Part shown: positions 20,830 to 28,701 of the stretch, piece after piece
Layout of the letters: each line of letters opens with the position of its first letter
Numbering within the stretch: the stretch's first letter is position 1
Source of the DNA: Alistipes sp.
Lineage (GTDB): Bacteria > Bacteroidota > Bacteroidia > Bacteroidales > Rikenellaceae
Assembly (NCBI GenBank): GCA_020026395.1
Contig: JAHHQM010000002.1
Span: 135,662 to 199,661, forward strand
Length of the DNA: 64,000 nucleotides
Reading direction: 5' to 3'
Notes under the pieces: generated by a model
What the model was told of the DNA's origin: nothing
Seen by the model: only the letters and a program-made list of their open reading frames with translations
The model's database searches: none
Translations under genes and position numbers: made by a program

Positions 20830-20933
20830 CTGCACCCAAAGTCTCCCTTTCCCAAAGGGAGATTTAGAGGGAATGTCAAAATGCATTTTGTAGTACATTT
20901 CGCGCAGCAGCAGCCGTAAGCGGGTAAACCAAA
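20830..20933 (+). repeat. 104-bp direct repeat, copy 2
   Basis: Second copy of the element at 20699, separated from it by 27 bases, and ending about 30 bases before tonB. I see no promoter box between this copy and the tonB start. Confidence 0.9.
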
Positions 20934-20964
20934 TTAAAACAAACAAAAAAAAGAACCACGCAAA

Positions 20965-21669
20965 ATGTACTACTACGACCAAAATGATCAGAAGCCCCGC
21001 AAGTGGGCTTTCGTGGCGGCACTGGCCTACGCTCTGGTGCTCTTGGTGTCGTTTTTGTTCGTGGATTTCAGTACACGCCCCAAGGATCTTCAGACCAACG
21101 ACACGATTTTGGTGGAATTTGTCCCCCAACAACAGTCGCGCCCCGCACCTTCGCGCGGCGATCGGGTCAAAGCCCCCACCCACGAAAAGGCGGTGTCGAA
21201 CGAAGGCACACCCACTCCCGAACAAAAGGAGACGGGTGTGGAACGTAAGGAGGAGACCCGCACGCCCAACCCCAAGGCGCTGTTCAATATGTCGAAGAGC
21301 GGTAAGGATATCCCCGCCGATGTCGGCAAACAAAATGCCCCCGAAGGCGAGGAGCAGAGTGCCGGCAAGGGTAAGGGCAACCGCGGAGAAGGCATCGAGG
21401 GACTGGACCACGGCCTTCAGGGACGCGGTTTGATCGGCTCGCTGCCCCGCCCCGACTACCCGGGCAATAAGAGCGGTAAGGTGAGAATCCGCGTCACGGT
21501 GGGCGCCGACGGCACGGTGACCAGCGCCGCATTCGAACAACGGGGATCGACCGTCAATGACGGCGCATTGATCGATGCCGCCATCACGGCAGCCCGCAAG
21601 GCACGTTTCACGGCCAGTGAGGCCGCCATCCAAACGGGTGTGATCACCTATGTATTCCGCATGGAATAA
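20965..21669 (+). CDS. tonB: TonB-family energy transducer
   Basis: A 234-aa protein: short cytoplasmic start, one membrane helix (WAFVAALAYALVLLVSFLFV), a low-complexity periplasmic linker rich in Lys, Pro, Glu and Gly (residues about 50-155), and a C-terminal TonB-like domain (about 165-234) with GKVRIRVTVGADGTVTSAAF. It couples the ExbB/ExbD proton channel to outer-membrane receptors. Unlike most operons of this kind, it is separated from exbD by 424 bases holding a terminator-like hairpin and two repeat copies, so its expression may be uncoupled from exbBD. Confidence 0.88.
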   Translation: MYYYDQNDQKPRKWAFVAALAYALVLLVSFLFVDFSTRPKDLQTNDTILVEFVPQQQSRPAPSRGDRVKAPTHEKAVSNEGTPTPEQKETGVERKEETRTPNPKALFNMSKSGKDIPADVGKQNAPEGEEQSAGKGKGNRGEGIEGLDHGLQGRGLIGSLPRPDYPGNKSGKVRIRVTVGADGTVTSAAFEQRGSTVNDGALIDAAITAARKARFTASEAAIQTGVITYVFRME

Positions 21670-21680
21670 AAAACGAACTT

Positions 21681-22238
21681 ATGAGAAAATTGATTACGAT
21701 ACTGACTTTTGCGACTCTGCTTTTGAGCCTCTCGGCCACGGCACAACAACCCACGACGCCCGAAAAACGTCGGGCACAACGTGCCGAGGAGCGTATACAG
21801 CGTAACGAAGAACGCCAGCGCGACCGTCAGGAGCGAAAAGAACAGAAAAACGAAAAGACAACTGCCCGCCGTAATAAGGGTGCCCTTCTGAAATTCGATC
21901 ATCAGAATTACAATTTCGGCGATGTGGCACGCAAGGGCGGCGATCTGGTGCACGAGTTCACCTTCCGCAACGAGGGCGACACGCCGCTGTTCATCACCCA
22001 GGTGGTGACCTCTTGTTCGTGCCTGAAGGGCAATTTCTCGAAACGCCCCGTCGCACCCCACTCCGAAGGCGTTCTTCGCATCACGTACGAACCCCACAAA
22101 AGCGAGCCGGGCGTATTCAATAAGGTGATCTGTGTCTATTCCAATTCGGCCGACGGCAACGAACTGCTCACCGTTCAGGGCAATTCGCTCGACAAGAGCC
22201 GCAACGCAGACCGCACCTCAAAAAAAAGAAAGGACTGA
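21681..22238 (+). CDS. DUF1573 family exported protein
   Basis: A 185-aa protein with a signal peptide (LITILTFATLLLSLSATAQQ), then a charged Arg/Glu/Gln stretch predicted as coiled coil (residues about 25-62), then one DUF1573 Ig-like domain with NYNFGDVARKGGDLVHEFTF and the conserved cysteine pair in VVTSCSC. DUF1573 proteins are common in Bacteroidota and lack a proven function. Twelve bases after tonB, and two bases before the next start, so it belongs to the same operon. Confidence 0.85.
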   Translation: MRKLITILTFATLLLSLSATAQQPTTPEKRRAQRAEERIQRNEERQRDRQERKEQKNEKTTARRNKGALLKFDHQNYNFGDVARKGGDLVHEFTFRNEGDTPLFITQVVTSCSCLKGNFSKRPVAPHSEGVLRITYEPHKSEPGVFNKVICVYSNSADGNELLTVQGNSLDKSRNADRTSKKRKD

Positions 22239-22240
22239 TT

Positions 22241-23563
22241 ATGGATTTATTATTCAAAAACGGAACTTTACTCACGATGACGGCCAAGGGCGACGAGCCC
22301 CTCACGCGTCAGGGTGCACTCGGCATCACGGGCAACCGCATTGCGATGCTGAGCGACGACCCGCATACCATCGAAGCATTCGAAAGGGCACACCCAGCAC
22401 TGCGCACCATTGATTGCAGTGGCAAACTGCTGATGCCCGGTCTGATCAACAGTCACTGCCACACGGCCATGACCCTCCAGCGCAGCTATGCCGACGACAT
22501 CGCCCTGATGGAGTGGCTGAACGACTACATCTGGCCGTTCGAAGCCCACCAGACGGCCGACGACGTGCGCCTCGGTATGCAGCTCGGTATTGCCGAGATG
22601 TTGTTGGGCGGTACAACCTCGTTTGTCGATATGTATTTCAACGAGGTCGAGTGTAAACCGCTGGTCGAGAAGATGGGCATCCGCGCCCTGCTCGGTGCGA
22701 CGTATTTCGACCGCAATGCCGACGAGGTACTCTCCACGATGGAGCGTGCTTTGGAGGCCGAAACCTCCGCACCCGAAGACCGCGTGCATTATGCCCTTGC
22801 GGCACACGCACCCTATACCTGTTCGCGCGAGAACATCGTCCGCGGTAAGGCGCTTGCCCGCAAATACGGACTGATGTTCGAGATCCACGCCGCCGAGACG
22901 AAGGACGAGGAGCGCATCATCCAAGATCAATGGAGCATGCGTCCCGTAGAATACCTCGACAAGATCGGCGTCCTGGACGACCACACCGTCGCCGCACACT
23001 GCATCCACGTGACGGATTCGGACATCGACACCCTGATTCGTCGCGGTGTAACCATTTCGCACAACCCGCAGAGCAACATGAAGATCTCGAGCGGCATCGC
23101 CCCCATCGAGAAGATGCGCCAGAAGGGTGCACGGGTAACCGTTGCCACCGACGGCGTATGCTCGAACAACGACCTCGACCAATTCGAGGAGTTGCGTTCG
23201 GCGATCTTCCTTCAGAAGGTCTCCACGGGATCGCCCCTTGCGATGCCCGCCTACGAGGCGCTGAAGATGATCACCTCGAACGGTGCACGTGCCATGGGTT
23301 ACGAGGGCGGCATGCTGGGCGTATTAAAAGAGGGCGCTTTGGCCGATGTAATCGTCATTGACCTGAGAAAACCCCACCTGCAACCCGTCCACAACATCGT
23401 CTCGAATCTGGTCTATTGCGGAAAGGCGGCCGATGTGGAATCGGTCATCATCGACGGCCGCATCGTCGTCGAAAACCGCCGTATTGCGGGACTCGACCTT
23501 GAGGAGCTTTACGACAAGATCGGCAAGGCCGTCCGCAGAATAACCTCCGAAATTAAAAAGTAA
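22241..23563 (+). CDS. MtaD/SAH-deaminase-type amidohydrolase
   Basis: A 440-aa metal-dependent hydrolase of the amidohydrolase superfamily. The N-terminal metal site is NSHCHTAMTL near residue 69; later ligands are in FEIHAAETKDE, VAAHCIHV and ATDGVCSNND. The sequence between (SYADDIALMEWLNDYIWPFE) is typical of the 5-methylthioadenosine / S-adenosylhomocysteine deaminase group. Substrate is not fixed by sequence: related enzymes deaminate several adenosine derivatives or act on chlorinated triazines. Cytoplasmic; in the middle of the tonB-to-trmH run. Confidence 0.85.
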   Translation: MDLLFKNGTLLTMTAKGDEPLTRQGALGITGNRIAMLSDDPHTIEAFERAHPALRTIDCSGKLLMPGLINSHCHTAMTLQRSYADDIALMEWLNDYIWPFEAHQTADDVRLGMQLGIAEMLLGGTTSFVDMYFNEVECKPLVEKMGIRALLGATYFDRNADEVLSTMERALEAETSAPEDRVHYALAAHAPYTCSRENIVRGKALARKYGLMFEIHAAETKDEERIIQDQWSMRPVEYLDKIGVLDDHTVAAHCIHVTDSDIDTLIRRGVTISHNPQSNMKISSGIAPIEKMRQKGARVTVATDGVCSNNDLDQFEELRSAIFLQKVSTGSPLAMPAYEALKMITSNGARAMGYEGGMLGVLKEGALADVIVIDLRKPHLQPVHNIVSNLVYCGKAADVESVIIDGRIVVENRRIAGLDLEELYDKIGKAVRRITSEIKK

Positions 23564-23568
23564 TCAAT

Positions 23569-24081
23569 ATGGGAATTATCGACCTGATTGTCCTGCTCAC
23601 GTTGCTTTTTGCCCTTTGGAACGGCTGGAGCAAGGGCGTCATCGTCCAAATCATCGGTCTTGCGGGATTGTTCCTGTCGGGATGGCTGGCTTTCAAGTTC
23701 GGCCCCACGATCGGCAACCATCTGCCGCTCGATCCCGACATCGCCTCGATCGGCGGATTCGCCATCGTCTTTGTGGTGACCTTTCTGTTGTTCGCCATCG
23801 GCGCAAGACTGCTGCGTAAATTGTTTAATTTCGCGGGATTGGGTGCCTTGGACAAGATCCTGGGTATCGTGCTGTGCATGGTGAAATACCTCATGGTGTT
23901 GAGCATCATTTTTGCCACGATCGACAACCTCAACCGCGAGTATCACTTCATCGAACAACGCACGCTGGACAAATCCCGCACGTTCCACCCCATCAAAGAT
24001 TTCTCCGAACTGATTTTTCCCGCGGTGGATTGGGTACGCGACTGCCTCCCCGAAGAGATCCTCCCCGAAGAAAAGCAATAA
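23569..24081 (+). CDS. cvpA: CvpA family membrane protein
   Basis: A 170-aa protein with four predicted membrane helices, beginning with the family pattern IIDLIVLLTLLFALWNGWSKG. CvpA was named for colicin V export in E. coli; homologues are widespread and their molecular role is unsettled. It sits five bases after the amidohydrolase and twelve before rsgA, in the same operon. Confidence 0.87.
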   Translation: MGIIDLIVLLTLLFALWNGWSKGVIVQIIGLAGLFLSGWLAFKFGPTIGNHLPLDPDIASIGGFAIVFVVTFLLFAIGARLLRKLFNFAGLGALDKILGIVLCMVKYLMVLSIIFATIDNLNREYHFIEQRTLDKSRTFHPIKDFSELIFPAVDWVRDCLPEEILPEEKQ

Positions 24082-24093
24082 CCCCCGAAAATT

Positions 24094-25014
24094 ATGGAAA
24101 AAGAATTTACAGGCATCGTGATTCGTGCAACAGGCAGTTGGTACGAAGTGCTGCACGAGGGTGAAGTGATCCGTTGTCGCATCCGCGGACGACTGCGCCT
24201 GAAGGGCATACGCTCGACGAATCCCGTGGTGGTGGGCGACGAGGTACGTTGCGACCGCGATGAGACGGGCGACTACACGATCCTCGACATCACCCCCCGC
24301 CGCAATTACATCATCCGCCGCGCCTCGAACCTCTCGCGCGAATCGCACATCATCGCCGCCAACATCGATCAGGCGGTGTTGATGGTCACGCTCCGACAGC
24401 CCGAAACGGCCTGGGAGTTTGTCGATCGTTTCCTCGTAACGTGCGAGGCGTACAAAGTCCCCGTGACGATTCTCCTGTCGAAAATCGACTTGCAGGACAC
24501 GGAGGAAGTGACTCGTTTCAAGGAGATTTACACCCGCGTGGGTTATCCCGTCATGGAGCTTTCCGCCCCCGAGGGTCGCGGCATCGAGGCCGTCAAAGAA
24601 CTCCTGAAAGATAAAATCACCCTGCTTTCGGGAAATTCGGGAGTCGGCAAATCGACCCTTATCAAGACGATCGATCCCGAGCTGGAAGTCCGTACGGGCG
24701 AGATTTCCGAAAGCCACCACAAAGGCCGTCACACGACGACCTTCTCGACGATGTATCCGCTTTCGGGCGGAGGTGCGGTCATCGACACCCCCGGAATCAA
24801 GGGTTTCGGACTGATCGACATCGACGACGACGAGTTGTGGCACTACTTCCCAGAAATGATGCGTCTGGCATCGGGATGCCGTTTCTACAACTGCACCCAC
24901 ACCCATGAACCCGGTTGCGCCGTGGTCGAAGCCGTCAAAAGTGGCGAAATCGCCTACGAGCGTTACGAAAGTTACCTGAAGATCCTTGATGAAGATGACA
25001 AATATAGAAAATAG
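24094..25014 (+). CDS. rsgA: Ribosome small-subunit GTPase RsgA
   Basis: A 306-aa circularly permuted GTPase that assists late 30S maturation. Order seen: N-terminal OB domain (GSWYEVL start, RCRIRGRLRLKG), then G4 LLSKIDL, then G1 GNSGVGKSTLI, G3 DTPGIKGFGL, and a C-terminal zinc knuckle with CRFYNCTHTHEPGC. This permuted order defines the family. Its end overlaps the trmH frame by 29 bases. Confidence 0.95.
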   Translation: MEKEFTGIVIRATGSWYEVLHEGEVIRCRIRGRLRLKGIRSTNPVVVGDEVRCDRDETGDYTILDITPRRNYIIRRASNLSRESHIIAANIDQAVLMVTLRQPETAWEFVDRFLVTCEAYKVPVTILLSKIDLQDTEEVTRFKEIYTRVGYPVMELSAPEGRGIEAVKELLKDKITLLSGNSGVGKSTLIKTIDPELEVRTGEISESHHKGRHTTTFSTMYPLSGGGAVIDTPGIKGFGLIDIDDDELWHYFPEMMRLASGCRFYNCTHTHEPGCAVVEAVKSGEIAYERYESYLKILDEDDKYRK

Positions 25015-25708
25015 ACCCGACGACTGGTATCGGCAGCGCATCGACCTGTTGCGTGAATTTATGACCGAAGACCGATTCTCGATCCTCGAGCGGACGCTCG
25101 CCATGCGCACACGCTACATGACCGTCATGGCCGAAAATATGTTTCACGGACAGAATGCCGCCGCACTGATCCGCCATTGCGAGGCGTTCGGCGTGCAGGA
25201 CATGCACACCGTCGAGTCGGTATGCCCGTTCGAGCCGAGTGCATCGGTGGTGCGCGGCACCGACCAGTGGGTCAATGTCCACCGCCACAAAACAACGACC
25301 GAAGCGCTGGCCGAATTGAAGGCGCAGGGCTACCGCATTGTGGCCACCACGCCCCACCGCAACGACTCCACGCCCGCCACGTTCGATGTTACGAAAGGGC
25401 GTTTTGCGCTGATTTTCGGTACGGAACACGCGGGCATCTCCGACGAGGTGATCGCGGCGGCCGACGAATTTCTGATGATCCCCATGTGCGGCATGGTCGA
25501 GAGCCTGAACGTGTCGGCCTCGGCCGCCATCCTGATCTACACGCTCACGCAGCGCATCCGTCAGGACATCCCCTCGTGGCAGCTTACCCCGAGTGAGCTC
25601 CTCGAAATGCTCTACAGCTGGATCTTCCGCTCGGTCAAGGACGCATCGGGCATCCTGAACCGCACGCTGGGAGATCCCATCGAAGAAAAAAAGACAAACG
25701 TCAAATAA
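24986..25708 (+). CDS. trmH: TrmH-type tRNA (guanosine-2'-O-)-methyltransferase
   Basis: A 240-aa SPOUT methylase. Residues about 20-60 (LTLAMRTRYMTVMAENMFHG-like region with RTRYMTVMAEN) match the start of TrmH, which methylates G18 of tRNA. The knot region has LIFGTEHAGISDEV and the SAM-binding tail MVESLNVSASAAILIYTL. The start is uncertain: ATG 24986, 24989 and 24995 all lie inside the rsgA frame, implying translational coupling. A C-terminal extension includes ELLEMLYSWIFRSVKDAS. Confidence 0.88.
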   Translation: MMKMTNIENRPDDWYRQRIDLLREFMTEDRFSILERTLAMRTRYMTVMAENMFHGQNAAALIRHCEAFGVQDMHTVESVCPFEPSASVVRGTDQWVNVHRHKTTTEALAELKAQGYRIVATTPHRNDSTPATFDVTKGRFALIFGTEHAGISDEVIAAADEFLMIPMCGMVESLNVSASAAILIYTLTQRIRQDIPSWQLTPSELLEMLYSWIFRSVKDASGILNRTLGDPIEEKKTNVK

Positions 25709-25718
25709 CAAAAGACCA

Positions 25719-26915
25719 ATGAATATATTACGCAAACAGTTTCTGGCTCATGTCGGCCAGACCTCACCCTCGCCCCTTCTGGTCGAGGTAGCCAAAGCCG
25801 AAGGTTCGTTTTTCTACACGCCCGAAGGCAAACGCTACTACGATCTGGTGGCCGGCGTATCGGTGAGCAATGTCGGACATGGCAACCCCGCGGTCGTCAA
25901 GGCCGTGCAGGAGCAGGCCGCACGTTACATGCACGTGATGGTTTATGGCGAGTTGGTCGAGACCCCGCAAGTCGAATATGCAACCCGTCTTACGGCACTT
26001 CTCCCCGCCCCGCTGGAGAGCATTTATTTTGTCAATTCGGGTGCCGAGGCCGTCGAGGGCGCACTCAAGCTGGCCAAGCGCTACACCCACCGTACGCGCA
26101 TCATCTCGATGCGTCGTGCCTATCACGGTTCGACCCACGGCGCGATGTGTCTGATGGGATCGCCCGAGGGCGAGGAGTGGAAGAGCGCCTTCCGTCCGCT
26201 GATGCCGGGGGTATCGTCGATCGAGTTCAACGATTTCGACGAACTGAAGAAAATTGACGAGCACACAGCCTGCGTCATCGCCGAACCCGTACAGGGCGAA
26301 GCAGGCGTACGCCCCCCGAAAGAGGGCTACCTCCAAGCCTTGAGAAAGCGTTGCGACGAAGTGGGCGCCCTGTTGATTTTCGATGAGATTCAGACGGGTA
26401 TGGGACGCACGGGCGCAATGTTCGCCTCGCTCAAATACGGCGTCACGCCCGACATCATCTGTCTGGCGAAGGCTTTTGGCGGCGGTATGCCCCTGGGCGG
26501 ATTTGCCGCAAGCCACGAGATTATGGATACGTTGCAGACGAATCCCGTGCTGGGTCACATCACGACTTTCGGCGGACATCCCGTATGTTGTGCCGCAGGT
26601 CTTGCCGCGCTGAACTACCTTTTGGACAACCACATCGTCGAAGGGGTCGAAGCCAAGGGACAACGCTACGAGGAGCTTCTGAAAGATCATCCGCAGGTGC
26701 AGGAGATCCGCCGTTCGGGACTGCTGCTGGCCGTCGAGGTCGGTTCTTCGGAGAAGATGTACCGTCTGATGGAGCTTTTCAAGGAAGAGGGCATCATGAG
26801 CGACTGGTTCCTCTTCTGCGACACGGCATTCCGCATCTCGCCCCCGCTGACCATCTCCATGGAGGAGGTCGAGGAGAGTTCCCGCATCATCCTACGGTGC
26901 CTGGATCGTCTCTAG
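25719..26915 (+). CDS. Class III PLP-dependent aminotransferase
   Basis: A 398-aa fold-type I aminotransferase of the acetylornithine/GABA/beta-alanine group. It shows YFVNSGAEAVEGALKLA (phosphate loop), the class III aspartate in LLIFDEIQTGMGRTG, and the PLP lysine at about residue 251 in CLAKAFGGGMPLGG. The substrate is not readable: no arginine-pathway genes are beside it, so acetylornithine is not supported by context. It closes the long operon before a strong terminator. Confidence 0.87.
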   Translation: MNILRKQFLAHVGQTSPSPLLVEVAKAEGSFFYTPEGKRYYDLVAGVSVSNVGHGNPAVVKAVQEQAARYMHVMVYGELVETPQVEYATRLTALLPAPLESIYFVNSGAEAVEGALKLAKRYTHRTRIISMRRAYHGSTHGAMCLMGSPEGEEWKSAFRPLMPGVSSIEFNDFDELKKIDEHTACVIAEPVQGEAGVRPPKEGYLQALRKRCDEVGALLIFDEIQTGMGRTGAMFASLKYGVTPDIICLAKAFGGGMPLGGFAASHEIMDTLQTNPVLGHITTFGGHPVCCAAGLAALNYLLDNHIVEGVEAKGQRYEELLKDHPQVQEIRRSGLLLAVEVGSSEKMYRLMELFKEEGIMSDWFLFCDTAFRISPPLTISMEEVEESSRIILRCLDRL

Positions 26916-26917
26916 CA

Positions 26918-26956
26918 TAAAAAACGCTGCTCCACAACGGAGCAGCGTTTTTTTTA
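26918..26956. terminator. Terminator between the aminotransferase and the nfo remnant
   Basis: AAAAAACGCTGCTCC and GGAGCAGCGTTTTTTTT form a stem around ACAAC; both strands have suitable tracts. Confidence 0.92.
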
Positions 26957-27390
26957 TTCTTCGGCAAACGATTTCAAGAGGGCAATCTCGTCCGCCCAGC
27001 GTTCGGTGTCGGGCGTTTCGAGGATCAGCGGGATGTCGTCGAAGCGTTTGTCGCGGGCAATATAGCGAAAGCACGCCATACCGATCTGCCCCTCGCCCAA
27101 GGGTGTATCTCATCGTAAAAAGCCTCGCGCGATTTTTGGAGTGCTTCGGGATCGGGGTGTCCCAGATTGATCAGATACGAATCGTGCGGCAGGATCTGGC
27201 GGGGCGTATAACCCCACTTGCGGCACTCCTCCCCAAAGGAGGCGATGTCCGCCTCCGTGAGCGGTTTTGCGACCCATTGCCGCTGGTTCTTCGTGAAGAG
27301 TGCAAATGCCGTTGCACCAATCTTGTGAGCAAAGGAGGGGGCGTTTCCCACTCCGCCCGCAGCACTTACGTGCGCACCGAAATATTTCAT
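26954..27390 (-). pseudogene. nfo: Endonuclease IV (Nfo), internally deleted
   Basis: From ATG 27390 the frame reads FGAHVSAAGGVGNAPSFAHK and continues normally for about 90 codons to REAFYDEI, the N-terminal third of the AP endonuclease Nfo. Near 27108-27117 the sequence jumps to the last 48 codons (LGEGQIGMACFRYIARDK to SFAEE), which lie in another frame and end at 26954. About 400 bases, including most zinc ligands, are missing (family about 280 aa), and the deletion is out of frame. As read, the gene makes only a 121-aa product with a nonsense tail. Confidence 0.88.
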
Positions 27391-27417
27391 AGGTAAAGAC
27401 GTGGTATTTATCGGGTG

Positions 27418-27425
27418 CAAAAATA
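27418..27425 (-). promoter_or_regulatory. -7 promoter box for the nfo remnant
   Basis: Reads TATTTTTG on the minus strand, 27 bases before ATG 27390. Confidence 0.5.
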
Positions 27426-27447
27426 CGGATTATTCTAAAAAAATTCA

Positions 27448-27455
27448 TAAATTTG
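27448..27455 (+). promoter_or_regulatory. -7 promoter box for the DUF3078 gene
   Basis: TAAATTTG, 32 bases before ATG 27488; divergent from the nfo box. Confidence 0.6.
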
Positions 27456-27487
27456 CGACACTTATAATCCTGTAACACCTGCGTACT

Positions 27488-28696
27488 ATGATCCGATTTT
27501 TACGATTCGTGCTTACCCTTTCGCTTGTTCTGACGATGGGTTCGGCCTACGCCCAATTCTCGATCGACAATGTCGATGTGAACCGTAAGCCCATGGTTTT
27601 CAAAGACAAACTGAGAAACGACCCCGTACAGGCCACTTTTTACAGCGATCCGCTCTATCGTGCCGAGCGTGCCGCCATCCGCAAGGAACGCAACTACCTC
27701 GAAATCGGCGGAGGTTTGCAGGGTGCCCTGGCCGCCTACAACGATTCGTGGGTCAAGGTGTCGGGTGGTGATAACTCGATCGCCGTACTGGCCAACGCCT
27801 ACCTGATCCACACCTTCACCAAGAACAAATTCTTCATCGAAACGAAGGTGAACACCAAATTCGGCTACAACCGTATGAAGACCGAGAAGTTGATGCTCGA
27901 TCAGGACGGCAACGAAATGGTCGATCCCGAAACCGGTTCGAAACTCTACTCCCACGACAACGTGTGGTACAAAAATATGGATGAATTTGCCATTTCGATT
28001 GCGCCCTCGTTCAAGATGTCGAAGAACTGGTCGTACGGTGCCATCTTCAAGTTCCGTTCGCAGTTCGCCAACACCTACATCTCGCGTTCGCAGCAGAGCG
28101 CACAGGATCGCAAAAGCACCTTCATGGCGCCGGGTTACCTCGATCTTTCGCTCGGTATCACATGGAAATCGCCCAAGGAGAAATTCCCCATCGTGATCAA
28201 CCTCTCGCCTCTGGCCATGAGCGCCATCTTCGTCGAGAGCAGCACCATCCGCAACAACAAGTGGGACGGCAAGTTCGGTTGGGAGGTTTACGGTTTGGCC
28301 AACGCCGACCGCACCTCGAAATACGAAGGCGGTTCTTCGATCCAGATCGATTTCGACCGCGAATTCGGCCGTAACAAATTCCTCCGCTACCGCACGACGT
28401 TCTACTCCTTCTTCGGTTGGATCACGAACATCGGTATGGACAACAAAATCAAGGATTACGGTCAGTATGCGGCCGCCTACGACAAATGGGTTGCGGACGG
28501 ATCGCCCGTAGGTATGCGCCCGAACCTCCCCGTACACCCCACGATCCGTTGGGAGAATACGGTGGATATTCGCGCCACGAAGTACCTTTCGACCACCTTC
28601 ACGTTCCTGATGTGCTATAACCGTGCACAAAGTCTCGACCTTCAGACCCAGACGCTGTTGAGTGTCGGTCTGACCTATACTTTCAAAAACAAATAA
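27488..28696 (+). CDS. DUF3078 family exported protein, probable outer-membrane barrel
   Basis: A 402-aa protein with a cleavable signal peptide ending GSAYAQF. The body is alternating amphipathic strands with aromatic ends (NNKFFIETKVNTKFGYNRMK-type segments, FLRYRTTFYSFFGWI) and finishes with an outer-membrane style last strand LSVGLTYTFKNK ending near the C-terminus. The layout and the YNDSWVKVSGGDNSIAVLAN region match DUF3078, a Bacteroidota family without a known function. It lies five bases before the S41 protease, so the two are probably one operon. Confidence 0.8.
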   Translation: MIRFLRFVLTLSLVLTMGSAYAQFSIDNVDVNRKPMVFKDKLRNDPVQATFYSDPLYRAERAAIRKERNYLEIGGGLQGALAAYNDSWVKVSGGDNSIAVLANAYLIHTFTKNKFFIETKVNTKFGYNRMKTEKLMLDQDGNEMVDPETGSKLYSHDNVWYKNMDEFAISIAPSFKMSKNWSYGAIFKFRSQFANTYISRSQQSAQDRKSTFMAPGYLDLSLGITWKSPKEKFPIVINLSPLAMSAIFVESSTIRNNKWDGKFGWEVYGLANADRTSKYEGGSSIQIDFDREFGRNKFLRYRTTFYSFFGWITNIGMDNKIKDYGQYAAAYDKWVADGSPVGMRPNLPVHPTIRWENTVDIRATKYLSTTFTFLMCYNRAQSLDLQTQTLLSVGLTYTFKNK

Positions 28697-28701
28697 TGTA
28701 A

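Noticed and set aside
20602..21633. 343-codon minus-strand frame across the repeats and tonB
   Set aside because: Shadow of tonB extended through the repeat copies; it translates the duplicated element twice, which is not protein-like.
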